Shown one piece after another: positions 33,318 to 40,867 of a DNA stretch of 64,000 bases. A program made the translations under genes and the position numbers. The stretch is from the NCBI RefSeq assembly GCF_031453995.1, contig NZ_JAVDPZ010000009.1, positions 62,001 to 126,000 of the forward strand, in the 5' to 3' direction. Source of the DNA: Nitrobacter vulgaris (GTDB lineage Bacteria > Pseudomonadota > Alphaproteobacteria > Rhizobiales > Xanthobacteraceae). The number at the start of each line of letters is the position of its first letter. Within the stretch, counting starts at the first letter, position 1. Below the pieces are notes generated by a model that saw nothing but the letters and a program-made list of their open reading frames with translations, ran no database searches and was not told where the DNA came from.

Positions 33318-33338
33318 CCACCGCGGCAGGGTGATTTG

Positions 33339-33578
33339 ATGAGTGATGCTGAATGCAAAGGCCAACCGGCGGAGCCGAGATCTCTTCACGATCTTCCCGT
33401 TGATATCGCGATTAGGCTTCGGTGGGTGCTGCGAGACATTAGAGCTGGCCGAATAAAGCTGATCGCGCCCTCGAGCGATGATTTGAGATCGCTTGCAGAG
33501 CTCGGTTTGGTCACCGTGGATAACGACAAGCTTATCCTGACGGAAGCAGGATATTCAGCGATTGGCAGCCCGAAATAG
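33339..33578 (+). CDS. 79-residue island protein, copy 2
   Basis: Counterpart of the gene at 10747: LHDLPVDIAIRLRWVLRDIR is identical, and the rest differs mainly in the last 25 residues (VTVDNDKLILTEAGYSAIGS). It starts at the ATG after GCAGGGTGATTTG. Its stop TAG again sits inside the hairpin repeat. Here it follows the SNase gene by 21 bp, whereas in island 1 it follows an unrelated gene, so this small gene has been combined with different upstream partners. Confidence 0.68.
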   Translation: MSDAECKGQPAEPRSLHDLPVDIAIRLRWVLRDIRAGRIKLIAPSSDDLRSLAELGLVTVDNDKLILTEAGYSAIGSPK

Positions 33579-33600
33579 AAAACCCCGCCGGAGCAGGGTT
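33573..33600. repeat. Hairpin repeat R2
   Basis: AAATAGAAAACCCCGCCGGAGCAGGGTT, directly followed by CTGTGCTTCTGAGCCGCGGC as at 11750. It contains the stop codon of the 79-residue gene and starts the segment shared with island 1. Confidence 0.7.
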
Positions 33601-33768
33601 CTGTGCTTCTGAGCCGCGGCAACGCAGATCAATCTCATCAGCTATCCGAAACCGCCCCCGCCCCTCGACCCGGTTGAAGCGATGAATGCGGAACGGTCTT
33701 CCGGCACCTGCGTTTTGCTGAGGTGTATCAACAATGTCCAATGTCTGAACGCGCTTTGGAGAATGATC

Positions 33769-34062
33769 ATGCGAAAAAATCTGTTTCCCGCCGCCGCTTT
33801 GGCCATGATCGGATTCACTGTTCCCGCGTCGGCAGCCGACGTCGGCTACGTTCAGGAACCGGTGACCGAGATCTATACCCAGGCTGGACCGCTGCCGCTT
33901 CAGGCGGCAGTCGATATCGCCAACGGAATCGGGCTGGTTTCCGTGTCAAACACGAACAAATGGGGCAACGAGTGGCAGGTCGAGGGCTATGACGTTGCCG
34001 GAAGCTATATGGAAGTCGATGTTGACGCGCGCACCGGCGCGATCGTAAACGTCAATAGGTGA
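33769..34062 (+). CDS. Secreted PepSY-like protein, copy 2
   Basis: A 97-residue protein with a signal peptide (MRKNLFPAAALAMIGFTVPA) and the PepSY-type ending YMEVDVDARTGAIVNVNR. It matches the copy at 11898 at 91 of 97 positions, with all changes conservative or in the signal peptide, which suggests continued selection. The start is the ATG after TTTGGAGAATGATC. In this island it follows the 79-residue gene without the extra membrane-protein gene found in island 1. Confidence 0.75.
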   Translation: MRKNLFPAAALAMIGFTVPASAADVGYVQEPVTEIYTQAGPLPLQAAVDIANGIGLVSVSNTNKWGNEWQVEGYDVAGSYMEVDVDARTGAIVNVNR

Positions 34063-34142
34063 CGTCGGTCGTAGGCGCCCAAGCCAGGCCGACGAGACGG
34101 CCGAATCGATCAATGAGCAAGGTCGAAAGAGCTGTAGCTCCC

Positions 34143-34165
34143 GGAATAGAAAGCCCCGCCGGAAC
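34143..34165. repeat. Hairpin repeat R5 (eroded)
   Basis: GGAATAGAAAGCCCCGCCGGAAC; the right arm of the stem is lost. Position equivalent to the copy at 12273 in island 1. Confidence 0.5.
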
Positions 34166-34171
34166 AACGCA

Positions 34172-34335
34172 TGTTGAGCAGGTCAGAAGAGAGAGAACGC
34201 CCGCAATTGCGGTAAACTTGCCGCTGAAGCGAAGGATTTGCCTTCAAAGATCCAATACGAGCGAATGCAGGAAGCCTGGCTCGCACTTGCCGAGGAGGAA
34301 GACTGGCTAGATGGTCTAATACCACCCCATAAATA
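34172..34335 (+). pseudogene. Remnant of a small helical island protein
   Basis: A frame without a proper start reads ENARNCGKLAAEAKDLPSKI, QYERMQEAWLALAEEEDWLD, GLIPPHK then TAG. The pattern 'A-R-x-C-x-x-L-A-A-E-A-K-D...Y-x-x-M...W-L-x-L-A-E' belongs to a very common short helical protein of Bradyrhizobium-group genomes (recollection). The upstream part is closed by a stop in this frame, so it is 5'-broken. Its stop codon lies in the next hairpin repeat. A further fragment of the same family (LSEEQDWLDGELPPQK) ends at 35280. Confidence 0.45.
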
Positions 34336-34358
34336 GAAAACCCCGCCGCAGCGGACCC
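34331..34358. repeat. Hairpin repeat R6
   Basis: AAATAGAAAACCCCGCCGCAGCGGACCCTC. Its TAG is the stop codon of the helical-protein remnant. The stem GCCGC-AGCGG is partly altered. Confidence 0.6.
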
Positions 34359-34520
34359 TCAACAAGAAGCAGTAGCCGCGGGAATGCAGGCGACTCCGAT
34401 ACGGTCGCTAGTGGTTCATCTGCCGTTTCCGCATTTGGGGACGGTCGTCTTCGTCGCCATTTACATCTGAGTTGGTCGACGCCGTCGCCCCAGACGTCGC
34501 CGCGACAAAAGGAGGGTTTG

Positions 34521-34781
34521 ATGAACAAGCGTAAGGACTTGTCTCACATCCGAACACTGATAAAGGCGCGTGGGCAGGAAGTCCCCTCCCGACAGGGGGA
34601 TAAAGAGCCTTCCCTCGATCCCAGGGACGCCATGGCGGATATCCGAACACTGGCCCGTGTCGCCTTAGAGAGCGAGGACACCGCCGTCATGAAGCGCGAT
34701 TTAGAGATGATCCTGCTTATTGTGGAGAAGGCTTTGCCGAGCGGGCCAGAAAACCCCTCCGAAGCGATCTTCGGGGCGTAA
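34521..34781 (+). CDS. Small hypothetical protein (86 aa)
   Basis: From an ATG with a strong AGGAGG seven bases upstream. Helical: MADIRTLARVALESEDTAVM, KRDLEMILLIVEKALPS. The second half resembles residues 110-155 of the 162-residue protein in island 1. The C-terminal codons (GPENPSEAIFGA) contain AGAAAACCCCTCCGAAGCG, a derivative of the hairpin repeat, so the repeat has been read into the protein. Function unknown. Confidence 0.6.
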   Translation: MNKRKDLSHIRTLIKARGQEVPSRQGDKEPSLDPRDAMADIRTLARVALESEDTAVMKRDLEMILLIVEKALPSGPENPSEAIFGA

Positions 34782-34889
34782 CTCCCGTTGACGGCAACGC
34801 GGTGAAGTGGGCGCAAGAGGGATCAATGAAACGGAAGCGGACTAGCTCGAGGTGACAGGCACCCGGCACAAAGGCTTGGAGAGGCGAGG

Positions 34890-35201
34890 ATGGACTGGAT
34901 TATCGTAGCCGGGTCGTGGTGCTTGGGGGCGCTGATTGGTGCCCTTGTGGGCTGGTTTTGGTCTACCAATCTGGATAATCCAGTAGCTCCCCGGATTCTA
35001 GCTGCCGCGGTCTCTGCGCTCGCCGGCAGTTCAGTTCTCGCGATGTTCAGTTTCCTGGCGGGACTTAATGGGCCAACCCATGAGTACTGGTTCTATCCGA
35101 TAGGTCTCTTTTCGGGCTTTACCTTTGTAATGGTCCTCGATTCCATCGCTTTCGAGTATACGACCGGGCAGCCCCGCAAATCGCAACGCAAGCGACGCTG
35201 A
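34890..35201 (+). CDS. Small integral membrane protein
   Basis: A 103-residue protein with three hydrophobic segments: IIVAGSWCLGALIGALVGWF (3-22), ILAAAVSALAGSSVLAMFSF (36-55) and IGLFSGFTFVMVLDSIAF (about 71-88), ending in a basic tail (RKSQRKRR). There is a good ribosome binding site (GAGAGGCGAGG). No family recognised. Its GC-poorer codon use differs a little from the chromosomal genes. Confidence 0.6.
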   Translation: MDWIIVAGSWCLGALIGALVGWFWSTNLDNPVAPRILAAAVSALAGSSVLAMFSFLAGLNGPTHEYWFYPIGLFSGFTFVMVLDSIAFEYTTGQPRKSQRKRR

Positions 35202-35565
35202 AAATCCAAACTGAGACGCTGCCCGTGTGCTTTCCGAGGAGCAAGACTGGTTAGATGGTGAGCTGCCACCTCAAAAATAGAAACCCCGCCGGAGCGGGGT
35301 TAGCGGGCTAAAATGATAATCAGGATGGCGCTAAAGTTTCCCCGGCGGATGCATCCAATCGAGATCGCAACAATCGGGGCGACATACCCACCGCAAGTCC
35401 GATTCTTAGCGACGTCGTGATCGAATCTGGATCAGATATTTTTGTCAGGTTGAATGCTGCAGTTAGCTTTGTCCAATATTGAATAGCCCAATTCAATGAA
35501 GCCCGCTTGCCTCAAAATGAAGCGGCTTCGGTCATGCTTTCGAACGCGATCATCCCGACCGGAGT
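35202..35565. other. Gene-free region with hairpin repeat R7
   Basis: There is no intact gene in 364 bp. The first 80 bp hold the tail of the common small helical family (LSEEQDWLDGELPPQK then TAG) and the hairpin repeat. The rest has no recognisable feature. Confidence 0.5.
35273..35303. repeat. Hairpin repeat R7 (best-preserved copy)
   Basis: AAAAATAG followed by AACCCCGC-CGGA-GCGGGGTT (35282-35301), a perfect eight-base-pair stem with a four-base loop. On the minus strand it is followed by TTCTATTTTT. It provides the reference form for the other copies. Confidence 0.75.
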
Positions 35566-35886
35566 TTACGTCGTGTGGCCGGGGTCGATGTTTTTCGGCG
35601 TTTTTTTCTCTCGCTGTGGTGTCATTTTAGCCGGATCTGGTTTTCCGGGGACACCGCGCGGACCAAGTTGTTCTCGCTGAATATCGTCTTCACTTACGCG
35701 CGGTTTTCCATCATCAAGCTGTCGGCTGCCGCCGTGGCTAGGCTTTGCTGTCATTGAGTTGGCCTCGTGCGCTAAAAATGCCCGGTAAGCCAACAGATCG
35801 CCGTCGGGCTCGTTCCAACGCTTTTCGGCGAGGTTAAGCCTTTCCAATATCACCTTGGCCATTACGCCATTGTCGTGCTGCTTCAC
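35566..35886 (-). CDS. Hypothetical protein (106 aa)
   Basis: It starts at a GTG (or the ATG eight codons later). The N-terminal half is helical, KVILERLNLAEKRWNEPDGD then LLAYRAFLAHEANSM; the C-terminal half is polar and disordered (DDGKPRVSEDDIQREQLGPR; KMTPQREKKTPKNIDPGHTT). No family recognised. Coding character is moderate; it is the only minus-strand gene in this part of the island. Confidence 0.45.
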   Translation of the reverse strand: MKQHDNGVMAKVILERLNLAEKRWNEPDGDLLAYRAFLAHEANSMTAKPSHGGSRQLDDGKPRVSEDDIQREQLGPRGVPGKPDPAKMTPQREKKTPKNIDPGHTT

Positions 35887-36116
35887 TTGCCCGCACTAAA
35901 AGGCAAGCTCGACGCGCCGCACCTTGGCGATCGTCACAAGCGCGGATCCTCAGGGCGGCAGGATTGCGTCAATCGTTCGCGCTCGTACTGAGGAGCCTGC
36001 GCACCCCTCGCCGGCGGGTTTTCTATTGCCGCGCAGACACGCCGGGAACCGCCCCCTTCGCGCACACGTTGTCCGGCCGGGCGAGAATAATTCTGCCTTC
36101 AAAGCAGGAGCATCAA

Positions 36117-36305
36117 ATGGCGACCGGAATGTACCGTAGGAGTGATGGCTTCGCGCAAGTTGATTATGATGGAACTAGTATTCCTATCTCGCGCTCAAAG
36201 TATGAAGAGAACGGCTACAAGCCGGACTTTGATAAGCTACCATCTGAAGCTGAATATTCGGCGTCGCGAGAAGATGCAATGAGACGCGAGGCTAAGGGGA
36301 GCTAA
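36117..36305 (+). CDS. Small hypothetical island protein (62 aa)
   Basis: From an ATG with AGGAG upstream: YRRSDGFAQVDYDGTSIPIS then RSKYEENGYKPDFDKLPSEA and EYSASRED. The 'V-D-Y-x-G-x-x-x-P-I-S-R-x-x-Y-x-x-x-G-Y-x-P' pattern occurs in small proteins of Bradyrhizobium-group accessory DNA (recollection). Soluble and acidic, function unknown. Confidence 0.6.
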   Translation: MATGMYRRSDGFAQVDYDGTSIPISRSKYEENGYKPDFDKLPSEAEYSASREDAMRREAKGS

Positions 36306-36688
36306 GGGAAGGCCGGGGTCAATCCGCACTCCGCAGCCGCTTCATCGTAAACTCGATCTCGCCGCCGGGAAGCTCCAGCCAGGATTCGACCGCGGACATG
36401 TAAGCCGCTGCTGGCCAGCGATTCAGGAACGCCCTCGCCGTCTGACGCGCCTGCTCTCGGGGCTGCGTGAAGGTCTCCCGCGCCTAGCCGTCATCGGCTT
36501 TGGCCTGTCGGCGCCGGGCTGCCATCCGATCAGCAAGATCTTTGGGGGTGCGAGGCATCGCGATACTCCACATGCGATGCGGGAAATGTAGTCTCGCACC
36601 GGAAGACCGCCAAGCTATTGGGGCCATCGAAAGCCGACCCCCAGCTGTAGCGGCTGGACTCCCACCGTGACCCGCTCCACTTTCGGTC
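36306..36688. other. Broken small minus-strand gene(s)
   Basis: On the minus strand one frame reads PRTPKDLADRMAARRRQAKA, DDG, TAG (36484-36486), then continues in the same frame ARETFTQPREQARQTARAFL, NRWPAAAYMSAVESWLELPG, GEIEFTMKRLRSAD and stop (36319). The second part is protein-like but has no start codon after the TAG. The ending EFTxKRLRSAD recurs near 12960 in island 1. So a small gene here is either interrupted by an amber codon or is a remnant. Confidence 0.4.
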
Positions 36689-37099
36689 ATGACCACGAAG
36701 TCGCGCGAGCACCTTTACGGCACCTCCGTTCGCATGTCCGCCCACCGGGCACGGGAGGCACGCATGGAAGCGGATAAGCTGGCCTGCATCGCATGGTCTG
36801 AGCGCATGCTGGGGTTCAAGGGACCTGCCCAGCCCTCACCGCTGCTGGGTGACGCGCTGAATGCCGACTTCCGTTATCTCGAGATTCGATGTGCCGGCTG
36901 CGATTTGCATTCCGCCGTTGATCTGACGACAGTGCGCCGGCCGAAAACCACTCCTATCCATGAGCTCGAACGCCATATGGCGTGCAAGGACTGTTCGCAG
37001 GTCCGCGGCTATCGGTACAAGCGCGGGCAACTGGTTGCCTTGAACACCGATCTCGGCGAACGATCCGCCTTCGGTATGGTGGCCGGGCGAGCGATAGGA
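36689..37099 (+). CDS. Zinc-finger-like hypothetical protein, frame-fused to the SRAP gene
   Basis: The first 137 residues of a frame that runs on into the SRAP gene. KLACIAWSERMLGFKGPAQP, then IRCAGCDLHSAVDLTTVRRP and HELERHMACKDCSQVRGYRY: two C-x2-C pairs about 30 residues apart, likely one zinc ribbon. From about 37060 the +1 frame reads ANDPPSVWWPGER then TAG (37095-37097), just before the SRAP ATG; related proteins that I recall end this way. So the open run into SRAP is probably caused by a small deletion near 37055, and the native proteins are separate. Function unknown. Confidence 0.55.
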
Positions 37100-37840
37100 A
37101 TGTGCAACCTCTATTCTATGACGAAGAACGTCGATGCGATCCGACGGCTGTTCGGGGCGATGAAAAGCCAGGTCGGTAATCTGCCATCTTTGCCAGGCAT
37201 CTTCCCTGACTACCCTGCCCCGATCGTTCGCAATTTGGCCGGTGAGCGCGAGATCGTCATGGCGCGCTGGGGTATGCCCACGTCACCAGTCGCGTTGATG
37301 GAGGCCACGAAGAAGCGTGCGGCCAAGCTCGAGGCCAAAGGTCGACCAGTTGACTTCAAGGAGCTGCTGCGGCTCGAGCCGGACAGCGGTGTGACGAACA
37401 TCCGCAACACCTCGAGCATGCATTGGCAGCGATGGCTGGGCCCCGAAAACCGGTGCCTTGTGCCGTTCACATCATTTTCGGAATACGACACGATTGATGG
37501 CAAGAAAGTGCCTGTCTGGTTCGCGATCAACGAGAGCCGGCCACTGCTGGCCTTTGCCGGGATCTGGACGAACTGGACCTGCGTGCGGAAAACAAAGGAA
37601 GGCGAGATCACCGCGGACGTCTTCGGCTTCCTCACCTGTCAGCCGAACGCAGAGGTTTGTAACGTGCATCCGAAGGCGATGCCGGTGGTCCTGGCCACCG
37701 CCGAGGACTATGACATCTGGATGCGGGCACCGTGGGATGAGGCCAAGGCACTACAGCGACCCTTGCCGGACGGGTCGCTCCGCATCGTTGCTACAGGCGA
37801 AAAAGAGGACGGCAAGGACTCCACAGCAATTCTCATATGA
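37100..37840 (+). CDS. SRAP-family protein (HMCES/YedK-like, SOS-associated)
   Basis: A 246-residue SRAP protein from the ATG at 37100. It starts MCNLYSMTKN; after removal of Met the Cys2 forms a stable thiazolidine crosslink with abasic sites in single-stranded DNA, shielding them. Other family features: VTNIRNTSSMHWQRWLGPEN, RCLVPFTSFSEYD (active-site Glu) and NVHPKAMPVVL (His190). The mechanism demands an exposed Cys2, so this internal start and not the fused 383-residue reading is the functional one. The ribosome binding site is weak (GCGATAGGA). Likely roles: protection of single-stranded DNA during island transfer or replication. Confidence 0.85.
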   Translation: MCNLYSMTKNVDAIRRLFGAMKSQVGNLPSLPGIFPDYPAPIVRNLAGEREIVMARWGMPTSPVALMEATKKRAAKLEAKGRPVDFKELLRLEPDSGVTNIRNTSSMHWQRWLGPENRCLVPFTSFSEYDTIDGKKVPVWFAINESRPLLAFAGIWTNWTCVRKTKEGEITADVFGFLTCQPNAEVCNVHPKAMPVVLATAEDYDIWMRAPWDEAKALQRPLPDGSLRIVATGEKEDGKDSTAILI

Positions 37841-37870
37841 ACGGCCCCACCGCTTCCAAGATCCAATCCC

Positions 37871-38120
37871 GATGCGGACGGGAGCACGATCCGAACCATT
37901 GGCCAAGCGGCCGAGTATGCGAGCAGTCTTCCGGCAAAGATCGGCAACACCGAGCCATGGCAGCGCGCCGCGAGGGTGCTGCACGAGGCCGTGGAGACGG
38001 CGGACCTTTCGTGTTCATGGCCCGGATCAACTTCTATCGGGCCGTGTACGGCGACACTTTACCGCCGATCGGAAACCCGGAAGGCAAGAAGGGGAACCGC
38101 TGGGGAAGCGAACACTGCGA
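37871..38120 (+). pseudogene. Frameshifted small island gene
   Basis: Directly after the SRAP stop, one frame reads STIRTIGQAAEYASSLPAKI, GNTEPWQRAARVLHEAVETA, DLS; about 38010 the protein-like reading moves to another frame, VFMARINFYRAVYGDTLPPI, GNPEGKKGNRWG, and then to the third, GKRTLRET. Together these resemble one short rhizobial island protein split by two frameshifts. Because of this the acyltransferase frame appears to extend 345 bp upstream of its true start. Confidence 0.42.
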
Positions 38121-38181
38121 GAGACAGATAGCGGCCAAGGCGTTAAGCATAGCTCACTGTAGTGTTGATCCGTGGGGTGAG

Positions 38182-40071
38182 ATGAGATACCGGCCCGACA
38201 TTGACGGACTGAGGGCCGTAGCGGTCCTTTTAGTGGTCGCGAACCATGCGTTCGGACCGTCCTGCCCAGGCGGCTTCGTAGGTGTTGATATCTTCTTCGT
38301 GATATCTGGATACCTCATCACCGACTTGCTGCTGACCGAAATTCAGGCCGGCACGTTCAGCCTGTTGGGATTCTATGAACGGCGCATTCGACGGATCTTC
38401 CCTGCACTGATCTTGGTGCTAGCGATGGTCTTTGCTGTCGGTTGGTTCCGGTTGCTTCCCGCCGAGCTGATATCCCTTGGCAAGAACACCATTGCCAGCG
38501 CCCTGTTTTCGTCGAACCTGCTGCTACTTTCCGAAGTCGATTATTTCGATGTGGCCGCGCGATCAAAGCCGCTGCTTCACATCTGGTCGCTTGGGGTCGA
38601 AGAGCAATTCTATATCGTATGGCCGTTGCTACTTGCCGGCTTGACGGCATGGCGCGTTTCCATTCGATCGGCCCTGATCATATTCATCGGAGCGTCTGTT
38701 GCTCTGAGTGCTTACCTGACAACAACACACCCTGCTGCAGCATACTATCTGCCATTCACGCGGGCGTGGGAGCTCGGAGTGGGTGCCGCGATCGTCCTGT
38801 TTCGAGGTCAGATCGCAGCGGTCTTTGCGCATCGCATTATAGACGACTTAGCCAGCATGGTTGGCATTGCACTCATCGCCTATGCCGCTTGGCGCTTCTC
38901 CGCGAAGACACCGTTCCCGGGCATAGCTGCAGCCGTGCCGGTGTTAGGGGCGGCGCTTATCATCGCTGCGAAAGGCGCGATGATGAACACCTTCATTTTA
39001 GGCTCTCGCGCGCCGGTGTTTTTTGGTCTGATTTCTTACCCGCTATATCTCTGGCACTGGCCAGTACTCGTCTACGCAGGATTTTCAAAGATAACGTTGC
39101 TAACGGACTTAGAGCGAGGACTGTGCGTAACTGTAGCCATCGCGCTCGCCTGGTTGACATTTCGCTTCGTCGAAAATCCGATCCGGCGCCGAAGGATACC
39201 CGCAGCAATTCCTGGGCTAGTGGGAGCCATGGTCAGTGTAGCCGCCGTAGGCATTATTGCGGTGACCTGGTCAGGATTTCCGGAGCGCATCCCTTCCGAT
39301 ATCAGGCAAGCGGCGAATACGACAGCAGGACGTTTCATGATGAGATACGGTGAATGCCACGTGTCACCGGAGGATCACGCCAAGCTTTTACCGAGCTGCG
39401 TCGAAACGGGACGCAACCCATCGATAGCGATCTGGGGCGACAGCACGGCTGGCGCGCTTTCAGCAGGCTTCCGACAGCAGGACGATACGACCCGACCCGG
39501 AATTACGCAGTTCACGCTAAATTGGTGCGCACCGCTCATCGTTGAAAGTCCCTATTACCCCCAGACATGTCGCGAAGCCAATCTGGATATTCTCCATCGC
39601 ATCATCAGCGCCCACCCCGACGTTGTTCTCCTTCATTCCCTTTGGCGTGTAGCCAACGAGTCGAACGTCGGTCCGACCGTTAAGGCACTGCAGGCCCGCG
39701 GCCTTCGCGTGATAATCGTCGGCCGCGTACCGATATGGAAAACCTCGCTTCCCCGTCTATACGCCGAGTACTACCGCGCCCGCGGGGCCATCATCCCTCA
39801 ACGGGTTACCGAATTTGTTCAACAATCGGATCGAGAACTGAAACAAACTGCACAGATCCTCGGCGTGGAGTTTTATTCTGTCGTCGATAGCCTTTGCAAC
39901 GCGGACGGTTGTCTTACGAGGACGTCTGACGATGCCGCCAATATAATAGCGGCTGACCAGGTTCATTTTACGCCAGCAGGCTCGAAGTTTGTTGTATCGA
40001 AGATGATTGAAGCACTGGGCCTTACGCGGGGTTCTGCTCACCACAGCACCGCTGACGCGGGGCTGCACTGA
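38182..40071 (+). CDS. OafA-type membrane acyltransferase with SGNH domain
   Basis: A 629-residue enzyme from the ATG at 38182 (TGGGGTGAG upstream). The N-terminal acyltransferase-3 domain (about 1-360) has about ten membrane segments and begins YRPDIDGLRAVAVLLVVANH with the catalytic-site histidine (His22), then GVDIFFVISGYLIT and FYERRIRRIFPAL. The C-terminal periplasmic SGNH domain has block I WGDSTAGAL (Ser421) and block V ADQVHFT (Asp592, His595). Such proteins acetylate O-antigen, exopolysaccharide or peptidoglycan. On a phage-derived island the usual effect is receptor modification (seroconversion). All motifs are intact. Confidence 0.9.
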   Translation: MRYRPDIDGLRAVAVLLVVANHAFGPSCPGGFVGVDIFFVISGYLITDLLLTEIQAGTFSLLGFYERRIRRIFPALILVLAMVFAVGWFRLLPAELISLGKNTIASALFSSNLLLLSEVDYFDVAARSKPLLHIWSLGVEEQFYIVWPLLLAGLTAWRVSIRSALIIFIGASVALSAYLTTTHPAAAYYLPFTRAWELGVGAAIVLFRGQIAAVFAHRIIDDLASMVGIALIAYAAWRFSAKTPFPGIAAAVPVLGAALIIAAKGAMMNTFILGSRAPVFFGLISYPLYLWHWPVLVYAGFSKITLLTDLERGLCVTVAIALAWLTFRFVENPIRRRRIPAAIPGLVGAMVSVAAVGIIAVTWSGFPERIPSDIRQAANTTAGRFMMRYGECHVSPEDHAKLLPSCVETGRNPSIAIWGDSTAGALSAGFRQQDDTTRPGITQFTLNWCAPLIVESPYYPQTCREANLDILHRIISAHPDVVLLHSLWRVANESNVGPTVKALQARGLRVIIVGRVPIWKTSLPRLYAEYYRARGAIIPQRVTEFVQQSDRELKQTAQILGVEFYSVVDSLCNADGCLTRTSDDAANIIAADQVHFTPAGSKFVVSKMIEALGLTRGSAHHSTADAGLH

Positions 40072-40290
40072 AATGCAAAAAGCCCCGCCACCTGCCGAAG
40101 CCGATGACGGGGGCAGTTTTCTCGAAGGACGCTCGGCTAAGAGCGCAGGCTCGCCGAGCAGGTCGGATGTCCCGGCCGACACTCGGAGCGGCGGCCTGCA
40201 TTTGGACAGCGCCCCGACCTATGCTGCAGGCTAGCGCACCGGATCGAGCTGCCAATCCGGCCGTCTCAATTATGATTTGGAAAGACTTGG

Positions 40291-40788
40291 ATGAAGTTTT
40301 TCGATTGGACAACCAACGTCGACGGATTCGTGTCAGTCGGAACCAGCACTTGCGACAAGCTTCTCAGCGACGCGAAAATGTCTCCGCGCAGGCGATCACA
40401 CCTTCTCCTCCACGAAAGTCATGCTGATCCGACGCAACGGTTGCTCGTTGCTTTCGATCAAGGCAGCTATATGCAACCACATCGCCATCCTGAGCAGTGG
40501 GAAATGATTGTCCCGATGCGGGGGACGCTCGCTCTGCTGCTATTCTCCGATGACGGGTATGTCGCTGAGAGAATCGAGCTCACCGCAGGATCGGTCCCGA
40601 TCTCGCAGATCACTGTGGGAGCCTGGCACACGGTAGTCGCTATGACGTCTTCTGCGCTCATGCTTGAGATCAAACCCGGGCCATTCCGAGTTGCGGAGTT
40701 TTTTGAACAGTTCCCTACCGAGAATTCGCCAGATGCGGGACGGGCGGCGAATTGGTTAACCTCCGCGAAAACTGGAGACCGATGGTGA
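40291..40788 (+). CDS. WbuC-family cupin protein
   Basis: A 165-residue cupin-fold protein. TQRLLVAFDQGSYMQPHRHP then EQWEMIVPMRGTLALLLFSD give the H-x-H...E cupin metal site; GAWHTVVAMTSSALMLEIKP supplies the second cupin motif. WbuC proteins occur in O-antigen clusters, with unknown chemistry. Here it follows the acyltransferase by 219 bp and precedes the tail spike gene, so it probably takes part in the same surface-sugar modification. Complete length. Confidence 0.78.
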   Translation: MKFFDWTTNVDGFVSVGTSTCDKLLSDAKMSPRRRSHLLLHESHADPTQRLLVAFDQGSYMQPHRHPEQWEMIVPMRGTLALLLFSDDGYVAERIELTAGSVPISQITVGAWHTVVAMTSSALMLEIKPGPFRVAEFFEQFPTENSPDAGRAANWLTSAKTGDRW

Positions 40789-40867
40789 GGTTTCGGGAGG
40801 CGCTGTTCTTCAAGAGCACAACGTGATTCACGACGGATTGTTGCGCAACTTCCAATTTAGTGATGCC

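Larger units (their letters stand above)
34063..34520. other. Decayed small genes between hairpin repeats
   Basis: There is no intact gene in 458 bp. It has hairpin repeat copies at 34143 and 34331, and between them a broken gene (annotated separately). After 34358 the sequence AAGAAGCAGTAGCCGCGGGAATGCAGG resembles that before the gene at 10262 (GCAGGAAGCAGTAGCCGCGGGATGCAGG at about 10200), further evidence of exchange with island 1. Confidence 0.5.

Noticed and set aside
36689..37840. A true 383-residue fusion of a zinc-ribbon domain with SRAP
   Set aside because: It would hide the essential Cys2, and the +1 frame supplies a natural stop just before the SRAP ATG.
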